A DNA stretch of 64,000 nucleotides. Source: Burkholderiaceae bacterium. Lineage in GTDB: Bacteria; Pseudomonadota; Gammaproteobacteria; Burkholderiales; Burkholderiaceae_E. Positions 37,304 through 46,342 of this stretch are shown here, piece by piece. The stretch spans positions 310,001 through 374,000 of the forward strand of contig JAMLIS010000002.1 in assembly GCA_023954015.1 (NCBI GenBank). The letters run 5' to 3'. The position numbers were made by a program, and so were the translations under genes. The notes under the pieces were generated by a model, which was not told where the DNA came from, did no database searches, and saw only the letters and a list, made by a program, of their open reading frames with translations. The first letter of the stretch is position 1; every line of letters starts with the position of its first letter.

Positions 37304-38474
37304 ACGGTTGCACGGGCGGTGAACGGAAGATGACCTTCGTTCGCCAGTTCGCGCCGGCGTTCACCGCTCCGGGATCGCCCTTCTCGTACGTGTAGAGCAG
37401 CGGCTTGGCCCCCTTCATCTCGCCCCATTCGGTGTACGACAGCGGCCAGCCGTAGCCGGGCTGGTCGAACGTGCCTTCGCGAATCGCCTTCGCGATCACT
37501 TCCGGTTCGACCGAACCGGTGCGCTGGATCGCATCCGCAACCATCTTGACGATCACGTATCCCGAGAACGAGTTGTCCTCGAACATGCGCTTGTAGGTCT
37601 TGTTGAAGCGTTCGGCGAGCGCCTTGTATGCCGGATGTTCGAAGTCGGCGCAGGTGTAGTCGGCATACCGGCCGAACATCGATTCGCCGACCCGCTGAAC
37701 CATGAACTCCGTGGGGTACCACGGCCCGATGATCTGTCCCTTCATCCCGAGCTCGATCGCCTGGCGCGTGATCGTGGGCGTTCCGGGCGGATGCCCGAGC
37801 GCGATGATCATCTCGGGATCGAGTTGCTGCATCTTGCGCAGGTAGGGGGTGAAGTCCTTCTCGGGCACCGGGGCGACTTCCATCTGCAACTGCACGCCCG
37901 GCAACGGCTTGATCATCTCGTCGATGGCCACGCGGGCCGAGTGGCCCCACGCGTAATCGGCGACGATCGCGCCGACGCGCGTGATCTTGCGCTCCTTGAT
38001 CATCGCGGCAAGCGTCTCCACGCTCTCGGGCGCTGCCGGCAGGCAGGTGCGAAAGGTGTAGCGACTGTTCCTGCGAAGGATCTCGTGCGAGCCCGACTTG
38101 TCGAGGAGGTACGGTACGTGCGCGGCCTCGGCCTGCCGCGAGACGGCGAGGCCCACGTCGCTCGAGATCGTTCCCCCGGCGGCGACGACCCCCTCGCGCT
38201 CGACCATGTAGCGGAAGGCGGTGATTCCTTCGTTCGGGTTGTTCCGGTCGTCCCGCTCGATCACCTCGAGTTTGCGGCCGAGCACGCCGCCCTTCTCGTT
38301 GATCTCGTCGATTGCCATCTTCATGCCGTCACGAACCTGGATTCCCCAGGGCGTGAACGGGCCGCTCAGCGACGAGACGAATCCGATCTTGATCGTCGAC
38401 TGCGCGTGAACCGTACCGGCCAGCGCGAGCGCCGCCGCTGCGATGCCCAGCATCGCCGTCCGCCGTCCCGACAT
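37287..38474 (-). CDS. livK: Periplasmic substrate-binding protein of Liv-type ABC transporter
   Basis: The product is 395 residues from the ATG at 38474, placed 5 bp after GGAGGAG; an in-frame upstream start lacks this site. A signal peptide runs to about AGTVHA-QSTIKIG. The type I periplasmic binding fold is evident from IKIGFVSSLSGPFTPWGIQVRDGMKMAIDEINEKGGVLGRKLEV. It is the first gene of livKGFHM. Ligand class is open: the sequence IALGHPPGTPTITRQAIELGMKG and a LysR gene beside an aromatic operon make an aromatic or organic acid plausible, but this is inferred from context. Confidence 0.9.
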   Translation of the reverse strand: MSGRRTAMLGIAAAALALAGTVHAQSTIKIGFVSSLSGPFTPWGIQVRDGMKMAIDEINEKGGVLGRKLEVIERDDRNNPNEGITAFRYMVEREGVVAAGGTISSDVGLAVSRQAEAAHVPYLLDKSGSHEILRRNSRYTFRTCLPAAPESVETLAAMIKERKITRVGAIVADYAWGHSARVAIDEMIKPLPGVQLQMEVAPVPEKDFTPYLRKMQQLDPEMIIALGHPPGTPTITRQAIELGMKGQIIGPWYPTEFMVQRVGESMFGRYADYTCADFEHPAYKALAERFNKTYKRMFEDNSFSGYVIVKMVADAIQRTGSVEPEVIAKAIREGTFDQPGYGWPLSYTEWGEMKGAKPLLYTYEKGDPGAVNAGANWRTKVIFRSPPVQPYVPEQ

Positions 38475-38554
38475 GATGTCTCCTCCGTTGTCCGGGTTTA
38501 TCCACCCGTTCGATCTGGAACGCATTGCTGCGTCGTTCGCGATCTAGTCAGAAG

Positions 38555-38583
38555 AATATTCGGAAATCCATGAGCGATGTCAA
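38555..38583 (-). promoter_or_regulatory. Promoter of livKGFHM
   Basis: The minus strand reads TTGACA (38583-38578), a perfect -35, then exactly 17 bp, then AATATT (38560-38555) as a four-of-six -10. The livK start is 81 bp past the -10. It lies in the gap between the LysR stop and livK, so livK can be transcribed independently of the LysR gene. Confidence 0.55.
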
Positions 38584-38633
38584 GGATCGCAGCTGGTCGT
38601 GGGCAAGGGCCTCGCACGCTCGCAGCAGCGGCT

Positions 38634-39587
38634 TCACTGCGTTTCGCCGGCATGGACGGCCGTACGCAATTCGATGAAAAGATCCGGCGCGAACTGCTCG
38701 AGCTCGTCGAACAACGCCTTGACCGTCGCCGGCATGAGTCGTCGCTCGTTGATCACTCCGTAGACGCACAGCGGCGTGCAGCGCAGCGCCGGCAACACCT
38801 GTGCCAGGCTGTTGTCGCGAACTTCTCCGTTGCAGAAGCTCGCCACCGTTCGCGTCACTCCCAGTCCGCCGATCGCCATCTGCTTGCGCACGCTCGCATT
38901 CGAACTGCAAAACCGCGCACCGGAGATCGGTACGTCCACGGTCCGGCCCTGCGCGTCGTTGAACCGCCACTGCAGATCCTGCGAAGACGCGATCAGCGGT
39001 ACCTGCGCCAGGTCCCCGGGATCCTCGATCGGCAGGTGCCGGGCCAGGAATGCGGGTGAAGCGAACAGTCCCCGTTCCAGCATGAAGACGCGGCACGAGA
39101 CGACGCCCGAATCGCCGAGGTTTCCGTCGGTCATCACGAAGACGACGTCGTAGCCGCTGCCGAAAAGTTCGCGGATCGGTGCGTACTGCACGTCCAGCGT
39201 GACCTCGAGCTGCGGGTTGCGCGAAACGAGCCTCCTCACCACCGAAGCAAGGTGGTGCGCGCCGAATTCGTAGGGAGCCGCGATGCGCAGCGAACCGACG
39301 ACCTGCCCGCTCGACGCGCGGAAGTCGGACGTGATGCGGTCGACCTGCGCAATCAACGGAGCGATGTTCTCGTAGAGAAGCCGACCCCGATCGGTCAGGT
39401 GGAACTGCCGCTTCGTTCGATCGACCAGGCGAACGGACAGATTCTCTTCGAGACGGCGCACAGAGAGGCTGAGGCTCGACTTGGGACGACCGAGGGCGCG
39501 CGCCGCGGCACCGATGCCACCGTGCTCGACGACCAGGCACAGGTCGATCAGGTCACTGGGCCACGCGTTTCTCATCGAGGCGTCCAT
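38634..39587 (-). CDS. LysR family transcriptional regulator
   Basis: A 317-residue regulator (or 313 from the second Met). The helix-turn-helix is EHGGIGAAARALGRPKSSLSLSVRRLEENLSVRLVDRTKRQFHLT, in the AaeR/CrgA-like branch where a Ser-rich recognition helix is usual. The effector domain follows (GSLRIAAPYEFGAHHLASVVRRL). It diverges from the cupin-reductase gene across a 111-bp gap, the classic layout for a LysR protein controlling its neighbour, and lies upstream of livKGFHM. Effector unknown; an aromatic intermediate is plausible given pobA in the divergent operon. Confidence 0.9.
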   Translation of the reverse strand: MDASMRNAWPSDLIDLCLVVEHGGIGAAARALGRPKSSLSLSVRRLEENLSVRLVDRTKRQFHLTDRGRLLYENIAPLIAQVDRITSDFRASSGQVVGSLRIAAPYEFGAHHLASVVRRLVSRNPQLEVTLDVQYAPIRELFGSGYDVVFVMTDGNLGDSGVVSCRVFMLERGLFASPAFLARHLPIEDPGDLAQVPLIASSQDLQWRFNDAQGRTVDVPISGARFCSSNASVRKQMAIGGLGVTRTVASFCNGEVRDNSLAQVLPALRCTPLCVYGVINERRLMPATVKALFDELEQFAPDLFIELRTAVHAGETQ

Positions 39588-39698
39588 CCCGCTGAACAGG
39601 GTGTCCGCGATCTTAGACCTAGTGCCGGCCCGTCGATGCGACTACCGTTTCCTCGAACAACAACGCGCCGGCAAGACGACGCCGGGGAGACACGAGAG

Positions 39699-41042
39699 AT
39701 GCGCAGTTTCGTCCTGAACGATTTCATCGAATACGACCCGCAGTTGCGGGTGCGCAAGCCGATCCTGAAGGTGCCCACGGTCGTCTCGGAGATCGTCTGC
39801 TACGAGCCGGGACAGAGCACCGCCACGCACCACCATCCGGTCCAGGACGAGATCTGGGTCGTCCTCGAAGGCCACGGCGAAATATGGGTCGGCGAAGAAC
39901 GCCTGGCCGTCGAACCGAGCAGCATGATCTTCATTCCGGCGGGTCTTCGCCACGGGCTCGTCGCTCGCCAGGACAGCCGTCTCGTGCTGCTGTTCATCAA
40001 GAGCCCGGGCATCCCCGAAGCGGTATCGAGCGCGGCGCCGAGCGGCCCGGGCAGCACGGCGAGCGCCGTCCTGCCCACTCCGGCCTCGAAGCTGCGACTC
40101 GAGGTCACCGACATCCAGACGGAAGCGCGCGACGTACTGCAGGTCGAACTTCGCGCGTCCGACGGGGGGGAACTCCCCGCCTTCGAGCCCGGCGCGCACA
40201 TCGCGATCGACCTGCCCGACGGGAAGATCCGTCATTACTCGCTGTGCAACGACTGGCGCGAACGCGATCGCTACGTGCTCGGGGTCGCGCGATCGCCGCA
40301 AAGCCGGGGCGGCTCGCTGTTCGTTCACCAGGGGTTGCGCAAGGGCATGACGGTGGCGGCCGCTGCGCCGCGCAACGGCTTTCCGCTCGACGCGTCGGCC
40401 GAACGCTACCTGTTCCTCGCCGGCGGAATCGGCATCACGCCGATCCTCGCGATGATCCGCTGGTGCGAGGCCAACGGCCGCCCCTGGCGACTGGCCTACG
40501 CGGTGCGCAGTGCGCAACGCGGCGCCTTTCTCGAAACGCTGTCGACGATCGGCGGCGGATCGGTTCACCTGCACTCGGACGATCGCGAATCGTGCGTGTT
40601 CGATCCGATCCCCTGGCTGGCTGGCGCACCGCAAGGCGAACACGTCTACTGCTGCGGTCCGGCACCGATGATGGCAGCCATCAAGAAAGCTGCGGCGCAT
40701 CGCGATCCGGGCACGGTGCACTTCGAATATTTCAACGCACCGACCGACGACGCGCACGACGGCGTCGCGAACCGCAAGCCGTTCACGATCGAGCTCAAGC
40801 GCAGCGGGCGTTCCCTCGCCGTTCCGGCCGACAAGACCGTGCTCGAGATCCTCGAGCAGAACGGCTTGCGTGTAGTCAGTTCCTGCCGGGAGGGTACGTG
40901 CCGCACCTGCGAAACCGGCGTGTGCGAAGGCACCGTCGAACACCGCGACTACTGCCTGACTCCGGAGGAGCAGCGCGAGAGCAAGACGATGATGGTCTGC
41001 GTCTCTCGCGCGAAATCGGAGCGTCTGGTTCTCGACATATAG
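39699..41042 (+). CDS. Cupin fused to a flavin/[2Fe-2S] oxygenase reductase
   Basis: A 447-residue fusion from the ATG at 39699, preceded by GGGGAGA. Residues 1-105 form a small cupin with a complete metal site: His44-His46 and Glu51 in THHHPVQDE, and His85 in IPAGLRHGL. A Ser/Pro/Ala linker (110-130) leads to a phthalate dioxygenase reductase-like module. Its parts are flavin-binding RHYSL (178-182), NAD-binding AGGIGITP (241-248) and CGPAPM (319-324). A C-terminal plant-type ferredoxin has Cys396, Cys401, Cys404 and Cys434. Reductases of this class feed Rieske oxygenases or demethylases; no oxygenase component is encoded here. The cupin may be a regulatory or metal-catalytic partner served by the reductase. 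The fusion is a single unbroken frame. It heads the operon with livK2 and pobA. Confidence 0.88.
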   Translation: MRSFVLNDFIEYDPQLRVRKPILKVPTVVSEIVCYEPGQSTATHHHPVQDEIWVVLEGHGEIWVGEERLAVEPSSMIFIPAGLRHGLVARQDSRLVLLFIKSPGIPEAVSSAAPSGPGSTASAVLPTPASKLRLEVTDIQTEARDVLQVELRASDGGELPAFEPGAHIAIDLPDGKIRHYSLCNDWRERDRYVLGVARSPQSRGGSLFVHQGLRKGMTVAAAAPRNGFPLDASAERYLFLAGGIGITPILAMIRWCEANGRPWRLAYAVRSAQRGAFLETLSTIGGGSVHLHSDDRESCVFDPIPWLAGAPQGEHVYCCGPAPMMAAIKKAAAHRDPGTVHFEYFNAPTDDAHDGVANRKPFTIELKRSGRSLAVPADKTVLEILEQNGLRVVSSCREGTCRTCETGVCEGTVEHRDYCLTPEEQRESKTMMVCVSRAKSERLVLDI

Positions 41043-41074
41043 CGCAACTGCGCAACAACGGAGGAGACCGACAG

Positions 41075-42220
41075 ATGAGACTCTCTACATATCGCTTGCT
41101 CGCCGCGCTCGCACTGGCCGCCGTCGGCGCGACCGCCTGGGCAGCCGAATCGATCCGGATCGGATCGGTGGTATCGGCAACCGGATCGGCCAGCATCATC
41201 GGCGATCCGCAGATGAAGACGCTGCAGATGTACGTCGATTCGATCAACCGGAAGGGCGGCGTCCTCGGCCGGCGGCTGGAGCTGGTCGCCTACGACGACG
41301 CCAGCGACGTCGGCAAGGCCAACTCGTTCACGAAACGCCTGATCGACAACGATCGCGTGGACGTCATCATCGGCGGATCGATGAGCGGCGCCGCGATGTC
41401 GATGATTCCGCTGGTCGAACAGGCCGAGGTCCCGTTCATCACGATGGCCGGCGCGATCTCGATTGTCGAGCCGGCGAAGAAATGGGTGTTCAAGACGTCG
41501 CTGACCGACCGCATCGTCGCCGAAATGGTGTTCCGGGACATGCGCAAGCGCGGCATATCGAAGATCGCGCTGCTGAGCGAAAACAGCGGGTACGGTCAAT
41601 CGGGCAAGACGCAGTCGGAGCTCGTTGCGTCGAAATACGGAATCGACATCGTATCGAAGGAAACCTACGGCGCCACCGATGTCGACACGACGCCGCAACT
41701 GACGCGAATCAAGCAGAATCCGCAGGTGCAGGGCATCTTCGTCTTCGGCGCGGGCCAGGGACCCGCGGTGGTGACGCGCAACTTCCGGCAACTCGGAATG
41801 ACGCGGCCGCTGTACCAGTCCTATGCGGTCTGCTCGAACGACTTCATCAAGCTCACGGGAGCCGCCGCCGACGGCACGCTGCTGCCGTGCACCGCGATGC
41901 TCGTTGCCGACGACCTGCCCGACAGCAATCCGCAGAAAGCCGTGGTAGCAGGCTACGCAACGGCCTATCGCGGCCTGTGGAAATCCGGGGTCTCGCATTT
42001 CGGCGGCTGCGCGTTCGACGCGCTGATGCTCTATCTCGACGCGGTCAAGCGCGCCGGCACCACCGACAAGGCAAAGGTACGCGACGCCATCGAGGCAACG
42101 AAGGGCATGGTGCTCACGGCGGGCACTTACAACATGACGAGCACGGATCACATGGGCCTGGACGTGAACGCGTATCCGATGCTGGTGATTCGCAACGGCG
42201 GGTGGAAGCTGGCCGATTGA
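41075..42220 (+). CDS. Second Liv-type periplasmic binding protein in the aromatic operon
   Basis: The product is 381 residues from ATG 41075, 7 bp after GGAGGAG. The signal peptide is LLAALALAAVGATAWA followed by AESIRIGSVVSATGSASIIGDPQ. The type I fold is shown by MKTLQMYVDSINRKGGVLGRRLELVAYDDASDVGKA and IGGSMSGAAMSMIPLVEQAEVPFI. No permease or ATPase gene accompanies it, so it may dock with the livHMGF products encoded 2 kb away on the other strand. Its position between an oxygenase-reductase and pobA suggests an aromatic acid ligand. A 133-bp gap with a 7-bp stem (CGGCGCT/AGCGCCG) follows. Confidence 0.88.
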   Translation: MRLSTYRLLAALALAAVGATAWAAESIRIGSVVSATGSASIIGDPQMKTLQMYVDSINRKGGVLGRRLELVAYDDASDVGKANSFTKRLIDNDRVDVIIGGSMSGAAMSMIPLVEQAEVPFITMAGAISIVEPAKKWVFKTSLTDRIVAEMVFRDMRKRGISKIALLSENSGYGQSGKTQSELVASKYGIDIVSKETYGATDVDTTPQLTRIKQNPQVQGIFVFGAGQGPAVVTRNFRQLGMTRPLYQSYAVCSNDFIKLTGAAADGTLLPCTAMLVADDLPDSNPQKAVVAGYATAYRGLWKSGVSHFGGCAFDALMLYLDAVKRAGTTDKAKVRDAIEATKGMVLTAGTYNMTSTDHMGLDVNAYPMLVIRNGGWKLAD

Positions 42221-42353
42221 CCGGATCGAGGTATCCGCCCGCGGCACACTCTGCGGAGCGACGCCCCGGCGCTGCGGCGAACCGAAGCGCCGGGTACTGG
42301 ACTTGTGCCGCGCATTCCCTAAGATTCGTCGTCGCCCGCCCGCTCGCCGAACC

Positions 42354-43163
42354 ATGCACGAACCCGAGATCCTCTTCGATGTCGACGACCGCGTCGGCAT
42401 CCTTACGCTGAACCGCCCGCGCTCGCTGAACAGCCTCACGCTCGATTCCACGCGGGCGCTGCTCGGCATGCTGCGCGACATCGGCAGCGATCGTTCGCTG
42501 CGCGCACTGGTCGTCACCGGCGCCGGCCGCGGGTTCTGCGCAGGCTGGCAACTCGACGACGAAGAACTCCCCGGCCTGCCGGGCGAATCGCTCGGCGTGC
42601 GCCAGGCGCACCTGATGGCCGAGTACTTCAACCCGGTGATCCAGGCGCTGCACGACCTGCCGGTCCCGGTCGTTGCCGCGGTCAACGGAGTCAGCGCCGG
42701 CGGCGGTGTCGGCATCGCCCTGGCCGCCGACGTGGCCGTCGCGGCCGAGTCGGCGTCGTTCGTCCTCACCTACGCACCCAGGCTGGGACTGCTTCCCGAC
42801 CTGGGGCTCACCTGGAAGCTGCCGCGCCTGATCGGCTGGGCGCGCACGCAGGCCGTCACCCTGCTCGGCGAGCGCGTCACCGCCACCGAGGCGGCACAAT
42901 GGGGAATGATCTGGCGCGCCGTCCCCGATGCCGACCTGCGCGCAACGGCCATGGCGCTCGCCGTGCGAATGGCCGCATCGCCCCCGGGAATCGCACGCGA
43001 ATTGCGCCACGCGCACGAAGTCGCGCAGCAGCACGACCTGGCGGCGCAGATGGACTACGAGCGAGTGCGTCAACGCGTACTGCTCGATACGCCCGCCTTT
43101 GGCGAAGGCGTGGCCGCCTTCCGCGAGAAGCGCATGCCCGACTTTCACGGAGACGAACCGTGA
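42354..43163 (+). CDS. Enoyl-CoA hydratase/isomerase family protein (PaaG-like)
   Basis: The product is 269 residues from the ATG at 42354; the longer in-frame start is less likely because crotonase similarity begins at ILFDVDDRVGILTLNRP. Oxyanion-hole segments are GRGFCAGWQLDDEE and NGVSAGGGVGIALAADVAVA. The loop GLLPDLGLTWKLPRLIG retains the Asp used by PaaG/BadK-type enzymes, suggesting isomerase or hydratase action on an aromatic-derived CoA ester. No CoA ligase for an aromatic acid is seen in this operon. It overlaps the next gene (GTGA). Confidence 0.87.
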   Translation: MHEPEILFDVDDRVGILTLNRPRSLNSLTLDSTRALLGMLRDIGSDRSLRALVVTGAGRGFCAGWQLDDEELPGLPGESLGVRQAHLMAEYFNPVIQALHDLPVPVVAAVNGVSAGGGVGIALAADVAVAAESASFVLTYAPRLGLLPDLGLTWKLPRLIGWARTQAVTLLGERVTATEAAQWGMIWRAVPDADLRATAMALAVRMAASPPGIARELRHAHEVAQQHDLAAQMDYERVRQRVLLDTPAFGEGVAAFREKRMPDFHGDEP

Positions 43164-43843
43164 ACCGGCCCTTCCAGATGCCGCAATACGTGATCGACCG
43201 CGTGATGAAGAAGCGCGGCCGGCGTCGCGTGTTCGAGCGCTTCGAGCCGCGCGAGAGCGCGCTCGTCGTGATCGACATGCAGGAATTCTACGTGCGCGAC
43301 GTTCCGACGGCGGTGGCGATCCTGCCGACGATCAATCGGCTGGCGCGCGCTTTCCGCGAGCGCGGCGCCCGCGTCGCGTGGGTGAAGATGGTCGCCGGCG
43401 AGAACGGCAGGAGCCTCTGGCCGCTCTATCACGACTATTTCTTCACCCCGGAGAACGCGCGGCGGCATCGCGACAGCCTGACCAGGGGCCACCCCGGGCA
43501 GGAACTCCACGCGGAACTGCAGGCGCAGCCGGGCGACATCTACGCGGAGAAGCAGCGCTTCAGCGCCTTCCTCCCGAAGTACTCGGACCTGCCGCAGCAA
43601 CTCGAAGCGCACGCCGTTCGCAACGTCGCGATCACCGGCATGCTGACGAACTTCTGCTGCGAGACATCCGCGCGCGACGCGATGATGCTCGACTACCGCG
43701 TCGCCATGATCACCGACGCGAACGCGGCGCGCTTCGACGACGATCACGAAGTGGGCTTCCAGACGGTCTACCAGAGCTTCGGCGACGTCGTCACCGCCGA
43801 CGAACTGCTCGACGAAATCCTGCTGCCCGCGGGAAAGACATGA
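43160..43843 (+). CDS. Isochorismatase-like cysteine hydrolase
   Basis: A 227-residue alpha/beta hydrolase of the isochorismatase/nicotinamidase/carbamoylase superfamily. The GTG at 43160 overlaps the preceding stop; ATG 43178 is an alternative. The catalytic Asp is in ALVVIDMQEFYV, a Lys in VAWVKMVAG, and the nucleophilic Cys in TGMLTNFCCETSARDAMMLDY. Members cleave amides such as maleamate, N-carbamoylsarcosine or biuret, or vinyl ethers. In this catabolic operon an amide of an aromatic or ring-cleavage product is plausible, but the substrate cannot be named. It overlaps pobA (ATGA). Confidence 0.85.
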   Translation: MNRPFQMPQYVIDRVMKKRGRRRVFERFEPRESALVVIDMQEFYVRDVPTAVAILPTINRLARAFRERGARVAWVKMVAGENGRSLWPLYHDYFFTPENARRHRDSLTRGHPGQELHAELQAQPGDIYAEKQRFSAFLPKYSDLPQQLEAHAVRNVAITGMLTNFCCETSARDAMMLDYRVAMITDANAARFDDDHEVGFQTVYQSFGDVVTADELLDEILLPAGKT

Positions 43844-45015
43844 AAACGCAGGTTGCGATCATCGGAGCCGGCCCGGCGGGCCTGTTCCTCGCACACATCC
43901 TGAAGCGACAGAACATCGAGTCGATCATGCTGGAGGCACGCAGCCGCGAGCACGTCGAGGCGCGCGTGCGCGCCGGCGTGCTCGAGGCCGGGACCATCGA
44001 CACGCTGAACCACCTGGGCCTGGGCGAGCGGATGGCGCGCGAGGGGCTGGTCGACAGGGGCCTGGACATCCGCTTTCGCGGCCGCACGATCCACATGGAC
44101 TTCCCGTCGCTGGTCGGCCGCAGCGTCTGCATCTACGGGCAGCAGGAGGTCGTGAAGGACCTGGTCGCCGCTCGACTGGCGGCGGGCGACCCCCTGCTCT
44201 TCGACGCGGAGGTGGTGCGCCTGGAAGGCCTGCAGAGTGCCACGCCGCGCGTGCACTATCGTCATCACGGCGCCGACCGGACGCTCGACTGCGTGTTCGT
44301 CGCCGGATGCGACGGATTCCGCGGCGTGTCCCGCGCGTCGGTACCCGGAAGCGCGATCGACCTTCACGTTCGCCATTACGATTTCGCCTGGCTGGGCGTA
44401 CTGGTGAAGGCGCCCCCCTTGCCCGACATGACCTATGCGAACCACGATCGCGGCTTCGCGCTGTGCAGCCGGCGCTCGCTGAGTGTCTCGCGCCTGTACC
44501 TGCAGGTGCCTTCGTCGGATCGGCCGGAGAACTGGAGCGACGCGCAGATCTGGAGCGAACTGCACGCGCGCATGTTCGACGAGAGCGGCAGACAGGTGAA
44601 GGAAGGAGAGATCTTCCAGCGCGACATGGCACAGCTTCGCGCATTCATCGCCAGCCCGATGCAGTACGGGAACCTGTACATGGCGGGCGATGCGGTGCAC
44701 ATCGTCCCGCCCACCGGCGCGAAGGGCCTGAACATGGCAGTGGCCGACGCGCGGGTGCTCGCGCGCGGCATCGTGCAATATTTTTCGGGACACTCGCGCG
44801 CCGAACTCGACCGCTACAGCGAGCAGTGCGGACTGCGCGTCTGGAAGACGATTCGCTATTCCGCCTACATGACGGGCCTGCTGCATCGCTTCGCCGAGCA
44901 CTCGACCTTCGACCGCGGAATGCAGATGGCGGAGCTCGAGTACATCGCCGGATCGGAAGCCGCCCAGCGCAGCATCGCCGAGCAATACGTGATGCTGTCG
45001 GACGTGACGGACTAG
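43840..45015 (+). CDS. pobA: 4-hydroxybenzoate 3-monooxygenase
   Basis: A 391-residue class A flavoprotein monooxygenase that hydroxylates 4-hydroxybenzoate to protocatechuate. The FAD motif is IIGAGPAGL (7-15), the conserved CDGFRGVSR follows at 157-165, and GDAVHIVPPTGAKGLNMA at 283-300. Compared with the Pseudomonas fluorescens enzyme, substrate and flavin residues are kept: Tyr199 (for Tyr201), Ser210 (212), Arg212 (214), Arg218 (220), Tyr220 (222) and the C-terminal Tyr in AEQYV (385). That supports true PobA rather than a related hydroxylase. Protocatechuate ring-cleavage genes are not in the window. Confidence 0.93.
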   Translation: MKTQVAIIGAGPAGLFLAHILKRQNIESIMLEARSREHVEARVRAGVLEAGTIDTLNHLGLGERMAREGLVDRGLDIRFRGRTIHMDFPSLVGRSVCIYGQQEVVKDLVAARLAAGDPLLFDAEVVRLEGLQSATPRVHYRHHGADRTLDCVFVAGCDGFRGVSRASVPGSAIDLHVRHYDFAWLGVLVKAPPLPDMTYANHDRGFALCSRRSLSVSRLYLQVPSSDRPENWSDAQIWSELHARMFDESGRQVKEGEIFQRDMAQLRAFIASPMQYGNLYMAGDAVHIVPPTGAKGLNMAVADARVLARGIVQYFSGHSRAELDRYSEQCGLRVWKTIRYSAYMTGLLHRFAEHSTFDRGMQMAELEYIAGSEAAQRSIAEQYVMLSDVTD

Positions 45016-45018
45016 AAA

Positions 45019-46257
45019 TCAGCGCGACGCCGGCTGCCCGCCCCACCGCGGCGGCCGATAGCGCGCCATCACCGCCGCGATTGCCACCGTGGCCATCGCA
45101 GCCGCCCCGGTGGCGATCCAGATCGACTGCCAGCCGCCGGTGAACTGCGCGAGCGCCGCGACGGCGGGCGGCAGCAGCAACTGGCCGAGACTCGATCCCT
45201 GCTGCATCATGCCCACGGTCGTCGAGATCGTGTCCTTCGACGGCGCGTACAGCGGCACCGTGGCGAACAGCGTCCCCGGAATCAGTCCGGCGGAGGCGGC
45301 AAGCAGCAGGATCGCCGCGTAGCGCGCCGCGAAGCCGGCCGAGGTGCCGAAGGCGAACCACGCGCAGCCGGCCATCGAGAAGCCGCAGAATGCGACGAGT
45401 GCGGCGCGCGAGACGCCTCGATGCAGCAGGAAACCGGCCGCGAGGTTTCCGATCATGCTGGCCATCACGGCGAGCGCGGTCAGCGTCGCGCTCCACTGCG
45501 CCGACAGTCCCGCGCTCTGGTAGATGCTCGGCAGGAAGCTGAAGATCGCAGTGAACTGGCCGGCGTAGAAGAGAAAGCACGTCGCGACCAGCCACGGACC
45601 GAGCGCGCGCATCGTCTGCCGGACCAGCGGACCGATACGCGGCCGATCCGTCGCTTCGGTTGCCGCCTCGCCGGTCTGGTCGTGCACGAGTGCGACGAGC
45701 AGCGCGGCGAAGGCGGAAAGCGCGGCGCAGATGTACCAGACGCCGCTCCAACCGAAGCGGTCCATCAGCGCCGGCGTCGCCAGCAGCGCGATCCCCATTC
45801 CCGCAGGCATGTAGGTCGACCAGACGGCAAGCCAGCCGCGCAGTCGCGCCGGCTGCACGAGTCGCGCGATCAGCGCGGGCGCCGGCAGCACCGCCATCAG
45901 GTACCCGACGCTTTCGATCGCACGGCTCAGGAACAGCAGGTCGGGCGACGACGCCAGCCCGCCGAAGGCACTCGCCGCGGCGCTGAGCAGCAGGCCGGCG
46001 ATCATCGTGCGCCGTGCGTCGAAACGATCGGCGATCGAACCTCCGATCGTGCCGAGCAACGCCGGCCCGAGCATGAACAGCGCGACCATCCAGCTCGCCT
46101 GCAACAGCGACAGATCGAAATGGGCTTGCAGCACCGGCAATGCCGGCGGCAGCTTGCCGATCTGCATCGCGGAGGTGAGTCCGGCGACGACGACAGCGGC
46201 CGCGCGGAAAGTTCCACTCGCTGCGAATCGTGATCCGGAACGGGAAGCGGCGATCAC
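45019..46257 (-). CDS. Major facilitator superfamily transporter
   Basis: A 412-residue twelve-helix transporter, starting at the GTG at 46257; no ATG lies before the first helix. MFS motif A appears as GGSIADRFDARRTMIAGLLLSAAASAFGG between helices 2 and 3, and a second-half helix ends GFLLHRGVSRAALV. The layout resembles CynX/NimT-like members that carry small anions or aromatic acids. It converges on pobA, with only 3 bp between the two stops, and diverges from the nitronate monooxygenase gene. The substrate is not deducible. Confidence 0.87.
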   Translation of the reverse strand: MIAASRSGSRFAASGTFRAAAVVVAGLTSAMQIGKLPPALPVLQAHFDLSLLQASWMVALFMLGPALLGTIGGSIADRFDARRTMIAGLLLSAAASAFGGLASSPDLLFLSRAIESVGYLMAVLPAPALIARLVQPARLRGWLAVWSTYMPAGMGIALLATPALMDRFGWSGVWYICAALSAFAALLVALVHDQTGEAATEATDRPRIGPLVRQTMRALGPWLVATCFLFYAGQFTAIFSFLPSIYQSAGLSAQWSATLTALAVMASMIGNLAAGFLLHRGVSRAALVAFCGFSMAGCAWFAFGTSAGFAARYAAILLLAASAGLIPGTLFATVPLYAPSKDTISTTVGMMQQGSSLGQLLLPPAVAALAQFTGGWQSIWIATGAAAMATVAIAAVMARYRPPRWGGQPASR

Positions 46258-46342
46258 GCGGCGGCGCTGCGGGCGGACATGCGACGAATTGTAACGGCCG
46301 CGAAAACTGGCACCATGCGCGCTGCCAGAACACGGAGCCGCC

